Assembly: GCF_003269275.1 (NCBI RefSeq)
Contig: NZ_QLTS01000001.1
Coordinates: 434,001 to 498,000 of the forward strand
Origin: Phascolarctobacterium faecium DSM 14760
GTDB lineage: Bacteria; Bacillota; Negativicutes; Acidaminococcales; Acidaminococcaceae
Length of the DNA stretch: 64,000 nt
Direction of reading: 5' to 3'
Shown here: piece after piece, positions 26,760 through 35,365 of the stretch
Position numbering within the stretch: position 1 is the stretch's first letter
Layout: the number at the start of each line of letters is the position of its first letter
Translations under genes and position numbers: made by a program
The notes under the pieces: model-generated
Database searches by the model: none
Seen by the model: the letters and a program-made list of their open reading frames with translations, nothing else
Told to the model about the DNA's origin: nothing

Positions 26760-27392
26760 TTATAAATTCTTTTCCTTGTATGGACACAATTCTACCAATA
26801 CGCATTCACTGCATAAAGGTTTCCTTGCCTTGCAAATCTTACGGCCATGCCAGATCAACCAATGATGAGCATCGCTCCACTTATTCTTCGGAATGGCTTT
26901 CTGCAGCTCTTTCTCCACTGCCAGCGGATCATCGCCCTTAGCTAAACCCAACCGGTGCGAAACTCTGAAAACATGGGTATCAACCGCAATCGCCGGAACC
27001 TTATAAACAATACTGGCGACAACATTAGCCGTTTTTTTACCCACACCCGGCAGCTTCATCAGCTCCTCGACAGTGTCAGGAATAACGCTGTTATATTCTT
27101 CCGTCAGCATTTTACAGGTTGCCAGCAGATTTTTAGCCTTCGATCGGAACAGTCCACAGTCACGAATCTCTTCTTCCAGCTGTTCCTGAGAAAGTGCGCC
27201 CATTTTTTCAGGAGTATTATATTTCGGGAAAATACGTGCTGTAATCTTATTGACACGTTCGTCCGTACATTGCGCTGACATAATTACCGCTACTAACAAT
27301 TCAAAAGGCGTCGAATAGTTCAGCGCTGTTTCCGTACCCATATAAGTTTCTTCCAGCAGCGCTAAAATTGCCTCACGTTGTTGTTTACGCAT
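26760..27392 (-). CDS. nth: endonuclease III
   Basis: This 210-residue bifunctional DNA glycosylase/AP lyase removes oxidised pyrimidines. The helix-hairpin-helix LMKLPGVGKKTANVV ends with the catalytic Lys120. The catalytic Asp is Asp138 in VDTHVFRVSHRLGL. The [4Fe-4S] cluster is held by Cys187, 194, 197 and 203 with the usual C-X6-C-X2-C-X5-C spacing. All key residues are present. The ATG overlaps the stop of the upstream PFL gene by one base (TAATG), so the two are co-translated, and the ACT gene precedes them. Confidence 0.97.
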   Translation of the reverse strand: MRKQQREAILALLEETYMGTETALNYSTPFELLVAVIMSAQCTDERVNKITARIFPKYNTPEKMGALSQEQLEEEIRDCGLFRSKAKNLLATCKMLTEEYNSVIPDTVEELMKLPGVGKKTANVVASIVYKVPAIAVDTHVFRVSHRLGLAKGDDPLAVEKELQKAIPKNKWSDAHHWLIWHGRKICKARKPLCSECVLVELCPYKEKNL

Positions 27393-28750
27393 TAGTTGGT
27401 CAGACTCCTTACCGGTGCAGGAATACGACCACCGCGGGCAATAAAGGCATCGGCCTTAAATTTGCTCACGGCAATGATGGGAGCATATCCCAGCAAACCG
27501 CCAAATTCTACCTGTTCTCCGACAGTTTTACCCGGAACCGGTATCAGACGTACAGCAGTAGTTTTATTGTTGATCATTCCAATTGCCGCTTCATCAGCAA
27601 TGATTGCTGAAATAGTTTCAGCAGTCACATCACCTGGAATGGCTATCATATCAAGCCCTACGGAACAAACACAGGTCATGGCCTCTAATTTCTCCAAAGT
27701 CAGGCTGCCGCGTTCAACAGCCGCGATCATTCCCGCGTCTTCACTGACAGGAATAAAGGCACCGCTCAAACCGCCGACATAACTTGAAGCCATCAATCCA
27801 CCCTTTTTAACGGCATCATTAAGCATAGCTAAAGTAGCAGTAGTACCAGGACAGCCACAGCTCTCCAAGCCTATTTCTTCCAGAATATGAGCAACGCTGT
27901 CGCCGATTGCCGGTGTCGGAGCCAGCGACAAATCAATAATACCAAACTGCGTATCCAGACGACGGGCGGCTTCCTGTGCAACCAACTGGCCGACACGAGT
28001 AATTTTGAACGCAGTTTTCTTGATCGTTTCTGCTACAGCGCCAATGTCCTGTCCGCGCACTGCCTCCAACGCATGTTTTACCACACCGGGTCCGCTGACA
28101 CCTACATTTATGACAGTTTCAGGCTCTGTAACACCATGGAAAGCGCCGGCCATAAAAGGATTATCAGGCACTGCATTACAGAAAACAACCAATTTTGCAC
28201 AGCCAATAGCATCACGGTCTGCAGTACGTTCTGCTGCCATTTTGATTACACGGCCCATTTCCGCAACTGCATCCATATTAATCCCGCATTTAGTAGAACC
28301 GACACTGACAGAGGAACAGACAATATCAGTTACTGCCAAAGCTTCTGGAATAGAACAAATAAGATTTCTATCACCTTTGGTATAACCTTTATCAACCAAG
28401 GCAGAAAAACCGCCGATAAAATTAACGCCTACTGCTTTGCCTGCCTCATCAAGCGCTTTAGCCAGCGGAACATAATCATTGCTGTCGCAGCTTTCACCAA
28501 CCATCGAAACAGGAGTTACAGAAATACGTTTATTAATGATCGGAACACCGAGCTCCATTTCCAGTTCCTCGCCGACCTGAACAAGCTTTTCAGCTTTCCT
28601 GGTGATCTTATCATATACCTTCTGTGCCGTTACTTTTATATCAGGATGACCGCAGTCGCGCAAACTGATTCCCATAGTGATCGTACGCACATCCAGGTTG
28701 TTCTGCGTGATCATCTGGTTAGTTTCCAAGATATCTTTAATCGTGAACAT
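27392..28750 (-). CDS. PFL family protein (UPF0210, DUF711)
   Basis: This 452-residue protein is of the UPF0210/PFL family, distantly related to pyruvate formate-lyase-type folds; its function is unknown. Family blocks seen: [21 protein letters not shown] near 28, [10 protein letters not shown] near 75, [18 protein letters not shown] near 150, [11 protein letters not shown] near 215, [20 protein letters not shown] near 275 and [15 protein letters not shown] near 325. The ATG at 28750 follows AGGAGG; the longer frame to 28813 is rejected. It is always paired with a small ACT protein, as here (10-base gap), which argues that the two work together. Confidence 0.9.
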   Translation of the reverse strand: MFTIKDILETNQMITQNNLDVRTITMGISLRDCGHPDIKVTAQKVYDKITRKAEKLVQVGEELEMELGVPIINKRISVTPVSMVGESCDSNDYVPLAKALDEAGKAVGVNFIGGFSALVDKGYTKGDRNLICSIPEALAVTDIVCSSVSVGSTKCGINMDAVAEMGRVIKMAAERTADRDAIGCAKLVVFCNAVPDNPFMAGAFHGVTEPETVINVGVSGPGVVKHALEAVRGQDIGAVAETIKKTAFKITRVGQLVAQEAARRLDTQFGIIDLSLAPTPAIGDSVAHILEEIGLESCGCPGTTATLAMLNDAVKKGGLMASSYVGGLSGAFIPVSEDAGMIAAVERGSLTLEKLEAMTCVCSVGLDMIAIPGDVTAETISAIIADEAAIGMINNKTTAVRLIPVPGKTVGEQVEFGGLLGYAPIIAVSKFKADAFIARGGRIPAPVRSLTN

Positions 28751-28760
28751 AGACAGCCTC

Positions 28761-29030
28761 CTAGATACGGTGCATCGCCGTAAATATTTCTTCGCTTTGT
28801 ACTCTGATCTCAACGCCGATATCTCTGCCTAAAGCAGTAAAGATATCCTTAAGATCCTGTAATTTTACAGCAGCACCCGTCATATCAGCAATCAAAACCA
28901 TATTGAAGAAACCCTCCATAATATTTTGATTGATATTGAGGATATTTACGCCATGCTCAGCGAGAATATTACTTACTTTAGCAATAATGCCGACCTTGTC
29001 TTTGCCAACGATAGTTAATACGATACGCAT
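28761..29030 (-). CDS. ACT domain protein (UPF0237)
   Basis: This 89-residue single ACT domain protein starts [20 protein letters not shown]. The ATG at 29030 is preferred over three upstream in-frame ATGs because AAAGGA lies ten bases before it and the domain starts at once. The ligand-binding turn ([10 protein letters not shown]) is typical; ACT domains bind amino acids or other small ligands as dimers. The ligand is unknown. It is the first gene of the ACT-PFL-nth run. Confidence 0.9.
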   Translation of the reverse strand: MRIVLTIVGKDKVGIIAKVSNILAEHGVNILNINQNIMEGFFNMVLIADMTGAAVKLQDLKDIFTALGRDIGVEIRVQSEEIFTAMHRI

Positions 29031-29057
29031 ACTGTTGTCATCCTTTCCCATAAAACA

Positions 29058-29094
29058 AATAATAACTACCATGTCTAACACGGTAGTTATTATT
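29058..29094 (-). terminator. hairpin after leuD
   Basis: AATAATAACTACC and GGTAGTTATTATT form a perfect 13-base-pair stem with an 11-base loop. On the minus strand it is followed by TGTTTTAT. It lies between leuD and the ACT gene and may also shape the ACT leader. Confidence 0.6.
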
Positions 29095-29177
29095 GTACCA
29101 TATTTTCAGCAAAGTTGTGTGTATACATTGCAAATTATAATTCAAAAAAATCTTTACATTGTAATTTTACAGCGCCG

Positions 29178-29702
29178 TCACCGGTTCTTACTTTTTTTAG
29201 TCTCCTGCATCGCTTTGATCATAGGTTTGATCCCGCCGCTCTGCAGAATGTTCATAATATAAGGCGACATCGGAACAGCTGCAGCTGTTGCTCCCGTAGT
29301 CAGGTTTTTGATTATTCCAGCCTCAATATCAACCTCTACTTCATCACCCTCTGCAATAATTTTCGTGATCTCGCTGCAGGTAATAACAGGTACGCCTAAA
29401 TTAATAGCATTACGGAAAAATATCCTGCCAAAAGATTCTGCCAGTACAGCTCCAGCACCAACTGCTTTCAATGTTATTGCCGCATGCTCACGCGATGAAC
29501 CGCAGCCAAAATTAGTTCCGGCCACAATGATATCTCCCGGATCGAAGTTTTTTACAAAGCTCTCATCAGCGCCGTACATCGCATATTTTTTTATATCTTC
29601 TACATCCGTATATTCTACAAAACGACCCGGATAAATCTGATCTGTATCAATATTTTTCCCAAAAACAAATGCTTTGCCCCTGACTTTCGTTTTCATTACC
29701 AT
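29178..29702 (-). CDS. leuD: LeuD-type 3-isopropylmalate dehydratase small subunit
   Basis: This 174-residue swivelling-domain subunit of an aconitase-superfamily hydro-lyase works with LeuC. KAFVFGKNIDTDQIYPGRF lies near the N-terminus, NFGCGSSREHAAITLKA near 66 and ESFGRIFFRNAINLGVPVI near 92. The loop after PGR, which influences substrate choice in this superfamily, reads FVEYTD here. This makes a related substrate (citramalate, dimethylmaleate or homocitrate type) possible. The ATG at 29702 overlaps the leuC stop (TGATG); an ATG two codons later also fits. leuA and leuB are not in the window. Confidence 0.85.
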   Translation of the reverse strand: MVMKTKVRGKAFVFGKNIDTDQIYPGRFVEYTDVEDIKKYAMYGADESFVKNFDPGDIIVAGTNFGCGSSREHAAITLKAVGAGAVLAESFGRIFFRNAINLGVPVITCSEITKIIAEGDEVEVDIEAGIIKNLTTGATAAAVPMSPYIMNILQSGGIKPMIKAMQETKKSKNR

Positions 29703-30979
29703 CACCGTCCATTCCCGCAGTCGCCGGTTTTCAAATATACAGCCGGATCAGTAATTTTCCCCTCTAATGCCGAAGCTGCCACAGCAGCAGGAGAGGCCAG
29801 AAATATCCTGCCATCTACATGTCCCATTCTACCGGGGAAATTACGGTTAGTAGAACTTATGCAAACCTCTCCTCCTGCAAGCATCCCCTGGTGTACTCCC
29901 AAACAGGCGGCACAGCCCGGAGCCGTTATCGTGGCTCCTGCCTGCATCAAAGTTTGGATATACCCAAGCTCCATTGCATCTTCCATTACCTTTTTAGAAG
30001 CAGGCACGACTATCATCCTCGTTGTTTTAGGAATATGCCTGCCTTGTAAGATCTGTGCTGCTACAGCCAGATCCTGCAGACGACCGCCAGTACACGAACC
30101 CAAATAAGCTTCGTCAACAGGAGTGCCGGCATATTTGTCCAATTCAAAAACATTATCAACACTTGATGGTGCCGCTACCTGAGCCCTGATTTTACTTACG
30201 TCATACGTAAGCTCCGCAGCATATTGAAAATCAGTATCTGTTTCATAAATTTTATAAGGTCTTGCCACACAGTTGTGCAAATATTCCATAGTGACAGCAT
30301 CAGGCTGGATATAGCTGGTTTTACAACCCATCTCCGTTGACATATTACACATACACATTCTTTCGGAAATACTCAACCCATTTACAACAGGTCCTGCAAA
30401 TTCTACCGCTTTATAAACACCGTAATCTGCACCCAGATCACCTATGATATGCAGAATGATATCCTTGGCAAAAACACCCGGCTGCAGCTTACCAACCAGA
30501 TTGATCCTGAAAATCTCCGGTACCATGAACCACAGCTTGCCAGTAATCATAATCGTCGCCAGATCAGTAGCGCCAACACCGGTCCCAAAAGCGCCAAAAG
30601 CTCCGTGAGTCGTCGTATGCGAATCAGTGACAACTACTATCTCTCCAGGATGTACCCAACCTTTATCGGCCAAAACCTGATGGCAGACACCCTGATCTAT
30701 ATCCATCAATTTTTCGATACCCTGTTCAAAACAGAACTTTCTGAACTGCTTATGATTTTCAGCCTGTGTTATCGTAGCACAGGGAGCGTAATGATCAAAA
30801 AACATCACGATCTTATCAGCATCAAAAACCTTTTCACCGCCCATTTCATAAAAGGAACGTACAGTCTGCAAATATAAATCGTTGATTCCTGCAATATCCA
30901 CGTCGCAATTAACTATCTCGCCTGTTGCGACCTGATGTTTACCAGCTTTTTCTGCCAATAATTTTTCAATAGCATGCAT
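29702..30979 (-). CDS. leuC: LeuC-type 3-isopropylmalate dehydratase large subunit
   Basis: This 425-residue large subunit of the two-subunit LeuC/homoaconitase type carries a [4Fe-4S] cluster on Cys296, 356 and 359 (LGSCTGGR and APGCAACLG). HTTTHGAFGAFGTGVGATDL is near 121. Isopropylmalate isomerase turns 2-isopropylmalate into 3-isopropylmalate in leucine synthesis. Relatives act on dimethylmaleate, citraconate or homoaconitate, and these cannot be told apart here. It lies 43 bases after a haloacetate-dehalogenase-like gene and overlaps leuD, forming a three-gene operon divergent from a LysR regulator. The absence of leuA/leuB nearby leaves room for a catabolic role. Confidence 0.86.
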   Translation of the reverse strand: MHAIEKLLAEKAGKHQVATGEIVNCDVDIAGINDLYLQTVRSFYEMGGEKVFDADKIVMFFDHYAPCATITQAENHKQFRKFCFEQGIEKLMDIDQGVCHQVLADKGWVHPGEIVVVTDSHTTTHGAFGAFGTGVGATDLATIMITGKLWFMVPEIFRINLVGKLQPGVFAKDIILHIIGDLGADYGVYKAVEFAGPVVNGLSISERMCMCNMSTEMGCKTSYIQPDAVTMEYLHNCVARPYKIYETDTDFQYAAELTYDVSKIRAQVAAPSSVDNVFELDKYAGTPVDEAYLGSCTGGRLQDLAVAAQILQGRHIPKTTRMIVVPASKKVMEDAMELGYIQTLMQAGATITAPGCAACLGVHQGMLAGGEVCISSTNRNFPGRMGHVDGRIFLASPAAVAASALEGKITDPAVYLKTGDCGNGR

Positions 30980-31022
30980 AAGCTACACTTCTTTCTTTTC
31001 TTTTATTAGCACCGCAACAAAT

Positions 31023-31937
31023 TCAAGCCGGATATTTGGCTAAAAATTGCAGCATCGCCTCTAAAACTACCTCCGGCTGTTCTTCCGGTACAAAATGCCC
31101 GCACTCATTTACAGCAAACCCTTCTACATTAGCCGCCCTTTCCTGCCAGCCGCTCATAACATCCCACAGCTTACCGACAACACCGTCCTTACCCCACAAA
31201 GCCAAAACAGGAACCTGAATGATCTGTTCACGATCTGCTTTATCCATCTCCATATCTATAGTAGCACTGGCACGGTAATCTTCGCAAATACCATGGAAAG
31301 TCATCGGATCGCGCAGACAGCGTACATATTCGTCTAAAATCTCCTTAGGGAACCTGCTTTTAGCGGCCGGCCCGATCTTCAAATTCAAATTATAATTAAC
31401 AAAATACTCAGGATCTGCCGCCAGCACTCTTTCAGGGAACCCTTTGCCCTGAATATAAAAGAACCAGTGCCAATATTTAGTCGCAAACTCCTGACTGGTA
31501 TCACGGTACATATCATAAGTCGGCAAAATATCCATCATCGTACAAGACAGCAGCCGTTCCGGATGATCCATCACCATCCTGTGCAGTACTCTTGCCCCGC
31601 GATCGTGACCGACACCATGGAATTTTTCAAAACCCAGCTTGCTCATAACTGTAAACTGATCGTCTCCCATAGCCCGCTTGGAATAATTAGCATGATCCGG
31701 AAGTCCTTCAGGCTTGCTGCTGTCGCCATATCCACGCAGATCTGTAATAACTACCGTATAAAGCCCGGTTAGACCCGGCGTCAAAAACCGCCAGATCAAA
31801 TGTGTCTCTGGATGCCCGTGCAGCAGTAAAATAGCTTCACTGCCCTTGCCGCCAACTAAAGTGTTGATCTTAATACCGTCACCTACATCGATAAGTTGCT
31901 GTTTGAATTCCGGAAAATACTTTTGGTCAATATTCAT
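31023..31937 (-). CDS. alpha/beta hydrolase, fluoroacetate/haloacetate dehalogenase type
   Basis: This 304-residue alpha/beta-hydrolase has the haloacetate dehalogenase pattern. The nucleophile elbow GVGHDRGARVLHRM holds Asp112, with Arg113 and Arg116 where fluoroacetate dehalogenases bind the carboxylate. Asp136, His157-Trp158 (YWHWFF), Tyr221 and His281 fall where those enzymes place the acid, the halide pocket and the base. LLHGHPETHLIWR near 39 is the oxyanion region. Family knowledge: these enzymes hydrolyse the C-halogen bond of haloacetates to glycolate. The true substrate is not shown by sequence; an epoxide or ester hydrolase would lack the two Arg. The ATG at 31937 is placed eight bases after GGAGG. 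It is first gene of the operon with leuCD, divergent from lysR. Confidence 0.82.
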   Translation of the reverse strand: MNIDQKYFPEFKQQLIDVGDGIKINTLVGGKGSEAILLLHGHPETHLIWRFLTPGLTGLYTVVITDLRGYGDSSKPEGLPDHANYSKRAMGDDQFTVMSKLGFEKFHGVGHDRGARVLHRMVMDHPERLLSCTMMDILPTYDMYRDTSQEFATKYWHWFFYIQGKGFPERVLAADPEYFVNYNLNLKIGPAAKSRFPKEILDEYVRCLRDPMTFHGICEDYRASATIDMEMDKADREQIIQVPVLALWGKDGVVGKLWDVMSGWQERAANVEGFAVNECGHFVPEEQPEVVLEAMLQFLAKYPA

Positions 31938-32110
31938 CTGCCCCACCTCCGTAAATTTTCACACCACATTTAGCGTTCTATTTCTCTGCTTTCATTATCC
32001 GCTACGATAACAATAAAGTAAAATACAAATTTTAAATATAAATATAGTTTTTAGCTATTAAACAATGCTATAATAAAATGAGTTATAAGCTACAATAAGG
32101 AGTACTAACT

Positions 32111-32989
32111 ATGACACTGACACAGATGCGTTATTTTTATGAAGTCTGTAAATGGCGTAGTATCACTAAAGCTGCCGCCAGTCTGCATATCTCTCAGCCA
32201 ACTGTTTCCATCGCCATGGCCGATCTGGAAAAAGAAAGCGGGCTGAACCTTTTTCGGCGCGAAGGCAAAAAACTTTCGCTTACAGAAGACGGCAGCCTGC
32301 TGTTAAGTAAAATCACTCCTATTTTGGCTAACCTACAGCAGCTTGACCGCGATATCAAAGATATGGCACAGAATAAAAACCTCATCCGCCTGGCAGTACC
32401 TTTACAAATCGGCGTACAGCTGCTGCCAACTCTTTTCCGCGATTTCAAAAATCTGTACCCTGAAATAGAGCTGGAAGTAGTAGAAGCAGGCGGCATAGAT
32501 TCACTGCGTATGATAGAAAATGAAGAACTTGATTTAGCCGTCACCAATTATGACGACAGCTTTTCACCCAATCTGCATTACCGTAAGCTTTTTAAAAGCG
32601 AAGCCTGCTTCTGCACCTATCCTGACCATCCGCTGGCGCAGAAAAAATATGTCGATACCAAAGATATTGCCAACGAACCTCTGGTACTGCTTAACGGTGG
32701 TTTTTTCGTCAATCGCCTCATCTATCAAAATTTTCAGCAGGCTTTAACAGCGCCTAAGGTAATTCTGCATTCATCGCAGCTTCATACGGTCAAAAACCTC
32801 ATTTCCAGCCAAATAGCCTCCTCTTTTCTAATGCGTCAAGCCATTACGGCCTCTGACAATATCATTCCACTTTCACTTAAAAAGCCGCTTTTTATAAATT
32901 CCGGCATCGTCACCAAACGCGGCCGGCAAATCTACGGCGACGAACAAAAACTCATTGAATTTATCTGCGATAATCAGCCGTTAGGCTAA
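32111..32989 (+). CDS. LysR family transcriptional regulator
   Basis: This 292-residue LysR-type regulator has the N-terminal winged helix MTLTQMRYFYEVCKWRSITKAAASLHISQPTVSIAMADLE (1-60, in two blocks) and the C-terminal periplasmic-binding-like effector domain (about 90-290). It is divergent from the dehalogenase-leuC-leuD operon, the usual arrangement for a LysR regulator and its target. The 173-base intergenic gap is AT-rich, with a TATAAT at 32071-32076 for lysR. The effector is probably an organic acid handled by the operon (inference). The ATG follows AAGGAG. No second domain was found. Confidence 0.92.
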   Translation: MTLTQMRYFYEVCKWRSITKAAASLHISQPTVSIAMADLEKESGLNLFRREGKKLSLTEDGSLLLSKITPILANLQQLDRDIKDMAQNKNLIRLAVPLQIGVQLLPTLFRDFKNLYPEIELEVVEAGGIDSLRMIENEELDLAVTNYDDSFSPNLHYRKLFKSEACFCTYPDHPLAQKKYVDTKDIANEPLVLLNGGFFVNRLIYQNFQQALTAPKVILHSSQLHTVKNLISSQIASSFLMRQAITASDNIIPLSLKKPLFINSGIVTKRGRQIYGDEQKLIEFICDNQPLG

Positions 32990-33028
32990 ATTTTTCTCTT
33001 CTCTGTAAAATCCACCATAGTAGTAATA

Positions 33029-33076
33029 ATATCAAGTATCATATGGTTAAAGTAAGTGTGCACATATACTTGATAT
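33029..33076 (+). repeat. inverted repeat in the leader of a small orphan gene
   Basis: ATATCAAGTAT at 33029-33039 and ATACTTGATAT at 33066-33076 are perfect 11-base arms around 26 bases. The second arm ends 24 bases before the start codon of the next gene. It may be an operator or a leader hairpin. Confidence 0.7.
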
Positions 33077-33099
33077 CAAAAAAGAAAAGAGGAATAAAA

Positions 33100-33387
33100 A
33101 TGTATATTGATTATCAAATTTTATCTGTAGTAGAAGACATGTCAGCTAATCCCCAAAGTAAATTCGACGGAATGAATTGCACCCCAATCGCTCTTGGCCG
33201 GTATGATGATTCCAGTAAAATCTTATGTCTTTCTGCTACGCAAACTAACTTCCCCCATTTATCCAACGACAAAAAATACAACATTATTGCCAGAAACAAA
33301 GAAAATCAAAAGACTGAAAGTTTCTCCGGAACATATAATAACGACTGGAGCTTCAGCATCTTCCTGTATAACGGTACCGCAGTATAA
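33100..33387 (+). CDS. small protein of unknown function
   Basis: I do not recognise this 95-residue protein. It starts MYIDYQILSVVEDMSANP with no signal peptide or membrane segment. It is rich in Asn, Ser and Asp, with two Cys (in MNCTP and ILCLS), and ends in a beta-rich stretch (WSFSIFLYNGTAV), suggesting a small beta-sheet domain. The ATG at 33100 is chosen because GAGGAA lies nine bases upstream; the frame itself opens at 33043. It stands alone between lysR and the convergent yifB, with an inverted repeat in its leader and a long terminator hairpin. It is probably a real, individually regulated gene. Confidence 0.65.
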   Translation: MYIDYQILSVVEDMSANPQSKFDGMNCTPIALGRYDDSSKILCLSATQTNFPHLSNDKKYNIIARNKENQKTESFSGTYNNDWSFSIFLYNGTAV

Positions 33388-33399
33388 AAAACGCTCAAA

Positions 33400-33438
33400 G
33401 AAGCAGGCATGAGATAACTTTTATCTCATGCCTGCTTC
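33400..33438. terminator. long terminator hairpin
   Basis: GAAGCAGGCATGAGATAA pairs fully with TTATCTCATGCCTGCTTC, an 18-base-pair stem with a three-base loop. It lies between the small orphan gene and the convergent yifB. The U-tract is weak on the plus strand and better (TTTTTT, nine bases on) on the minus strand. Confidence 0.75.
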
Positions 33439-33468
33439 TCATTATTTCTAAAAACATCTTTTGTTTTT

Positions 33469-34989
33469 TTATGAATTTAAACTTGTCCGCAGCTGTACCG
33501 CCTCTGCCAGATGGGCGGCCGTTATGATATCACTGCCGTCCAGATCGGCTATCGTACGCGCTACTTTAATGATCCGATCGTGGCTGCGGGCGCTGAGCCC
33601 CAACGCCGTAAAAAACTTCGCCAGCAGCTTTTCTGCAGCAGCTTCCATCTGGCAGTGCTTGTTCAGCTCACGCCGCCCCATCTGCGCATTGCAATACAAA
33701 TTAGTACCCTGTAAACGCAGCAGCTGCAGCTGACGCGCTTTGATCACCCTTTCACGAATCACGGCCGAGCTTTCACCGGCTTCCCTGCTTTGCAGATCAG
33801 CGTATTCCAGCCGCGGCACATACACCTGTAAATCAATACGGTCTAATAAAGGCCCCGACAGTTTACGGTGATAACGCTCGATCTCAAACTGCTTACACGA
33901 ACATTCCCGCTTTCTATCACCCAGATAGCCACAGGGACACGGGTTCTGCGCTGTGCACATAATAAAATTAGCAGGAAAAGTAAGCGATGCCTGTACGCGG
34001 CTGATCGTCACATAACCATCTTCCAGCGGCTGACGCAGCACCTCCAAAGCAGTACGCGAAAATTCAGGAAACTCATCTAAAAATAAAACACCATGATGGC
34101 TCAATGTCACTTCTCCAGGCCGCGGCACACTGCCGCCACCTATAAGCGCGCTTGAAGAAATCGTATGATGCGGACTGCGAAATGGACGTTCCAGCATCAC
34201 CCGTTCCTGCCGCTGCAGCAAACCTGCAATACTGTAGATTTTTGTTACCTCCAGCGCCTCAGCCTCTGTCAGCGGCGGTAAAATAGTTGGCAGCCGACGT
34301 GCCAGCATAGTTTTACCGCTGCCGGGAGATCCTACCATCAAAATATTATGTCCACCTGCCGCTGCAATTTCCAGTGCTCTTTTTACTACCTGCTGCCCGC
34401 GCACTTCCGCAAAATCCACATCATAGACACTGGTTGCTGCCGCGCAGATAGCTTCCTTATCCAGTACATCCAGAACCTTTTCACCCCGCAGATGCTCTAC
34501 CAATTCAAGCAGCGATGCAGGTATCAGCACATCAATACCGTCAACAAGCCGTCCTTCAGCGCAGTTGCCTGCAGGGATCACAATGTTTTTCCTGCCAATG
34601 TCACGTGCATGCAGAATCATTGGCAATACGCCTGCAATCTGCCTGATTGTCCCATCCAGTGCCAGTTCGCCCACAAAAATAGTATCATCAACCTGCTCCT
34701 GCTGTAAAACACCGCTGCTGACTAAAATACCAACAGCAATAGGAAGATCAAGACCGGAACCATCCTTTTTCAAATCAGCCGGAGCCAGATTTACAGTAAT
34801 CCTGGTCATCGGAAAGATCAGGCCCGAATTTTTCAGTGCAGCCCGTACCCGTTCCCGAGATTCTTTGACTGACGTATCAGGCAAACCCACAATATCAAAG
34901 CTCGGCAGCCCGTTAGAAATATCCACTTCGACAATGATCTGTTCACCATTGATACCGCAGGTTGTTTCTCCATAAACTTTAGCGTACAT
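33469..34989 (-). CDS. yifB: YifB family magnesium-chelatase-like AAA ATPase
   Basis: This 506-residue protein has the ComM/YifB layout. The N-terminal ChlI domain begins MYAKVYGETTCGINGEQIIVEV (two blocks). The AAA domain has MVGSPGSGKTMLARRLP near 217 and the Walker B stretch VLFLDEFPEF near 300. The C-terminal Mg-chelatase domain contains the Cys cluster NPCPCGYLGDRKRECSC near 350. ComM-type proteins promote branch migration during natural transformation; the function in this group is not established. The ATG at 34989 follows AGGAGG, and the upstream ATG at 35055 is rejected. It lies 19 bases after yraN in the rnhB-yraN-yifB run. Confidence 0.92.
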   Translation of the reverse strand: MYAKVYGETTCGINGEQIIVEVDISNGLPSFDIVGLPDTSVKESRERVRAALKNSGLIFPMTRITVNLAPADLKKDGSGLDLPIAVGILVSSGVLQQEQVDDTIFVGELALDGTIRQIAGVLPMILHARDIGRKNIVIPAGNCAEGRLVDGIDVLIPASLLELVEHLRGEKVLDVLDKEAICAAATSVYDVDFAEVRGQQVVKRALEIAAAGGHNILMVGSPGSGKTMLARRLPTILPPLTEAEALEVTKIYSIAGLLQRQERVMLERPFRSPHHTISSSALIGGGSVPRPGEVTLSHHGVLFLDEFPEFSRTALEVLRQPLEDGYVTISRVQASLTFPANFIMCTAQNPCPCGYLGDRKRECSCKQFEIERYHRKLSGPLLDRIDLQVYVPRLEYADLQSREAGESSAVIRERVIKARQLQLLRLQGTNLYCNAQMGRRELNKHCQMEAAAEKLLAKFFTALGLSARSHDRIIKVARTIADLDGSDIITAAHLAEAVQLRTSLNS

Positions 34990-35008
34990 AAAAACGCCTC
35001 CTCTTATT

Positions 35009-35365
35009 TTAAAAACAGTGCGGTAAATGGTGTAATCTTGCCACATTGCCCTCAACTAAAATTTCGATCACATCAAAACTGAGCATTTGCTGATGCCTGT
35101 TTTCCTGCTGCAAATAAAAAAGCGCCGCACTCCTGATTTTCTGCTGCTTGGCGTATGTAACCGCCAGACGGGGCAGCCCAAAATTCAGGTTGCGGCGTGT
35201 TTTTACTTCTACAAAACTAAGCTCGCCGCCTTTAGCGGCAATAATATCGATCTCGCCATAACGGCAGCGGTAATTACGACGACAGATAACGTAACCTTTA
35301 CGTTCTAAATAAGCGCAGGCAGCGTCCTCACCTTTTTTACCCAGCCTTTGCCGCGCTTCCGTCAC
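35009..35365 (-). CDS. yraN: YraN family nuclease-fold protein (UPF0102)
   Basis: This 118-residue protein has a Holliday-junction-resolvase-like endonuclease fold. GKKGEDAACAYLERKGY opens it, GEIDIIAAKGGELSFVEVKTR holds the Asp and Glu-x-Lys of the PD-(D/E)XK site, and the rest is family-typical. Its cellular function is unknown. It starts at a GTG (35365) that overlaps the rnhB stop (GTGA), so translation is coupled. yraN is often found beside rnhB and yifB. Confidence 0.92.
   Translation of the reverse strand: MTEARQRLGKKGEDAACAYLERKGYVICRRNYRCRYGEIDIIAAKGGELSFVEVKTRRNLNFGLPRLAVTYAKQQKIRSAALFYLQQENRHQQMLSFDVIEILVEGNVARLHHLPHCF

Noticed and set aside
27887-28783. 298-codon plus-strand frame
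   Set aside because: It lies antisense to the PFL gene, which has clear family motifs. The translated plus-strand protein is Cys/His/Arg-rich and featureless, as expected of a shadow frame.
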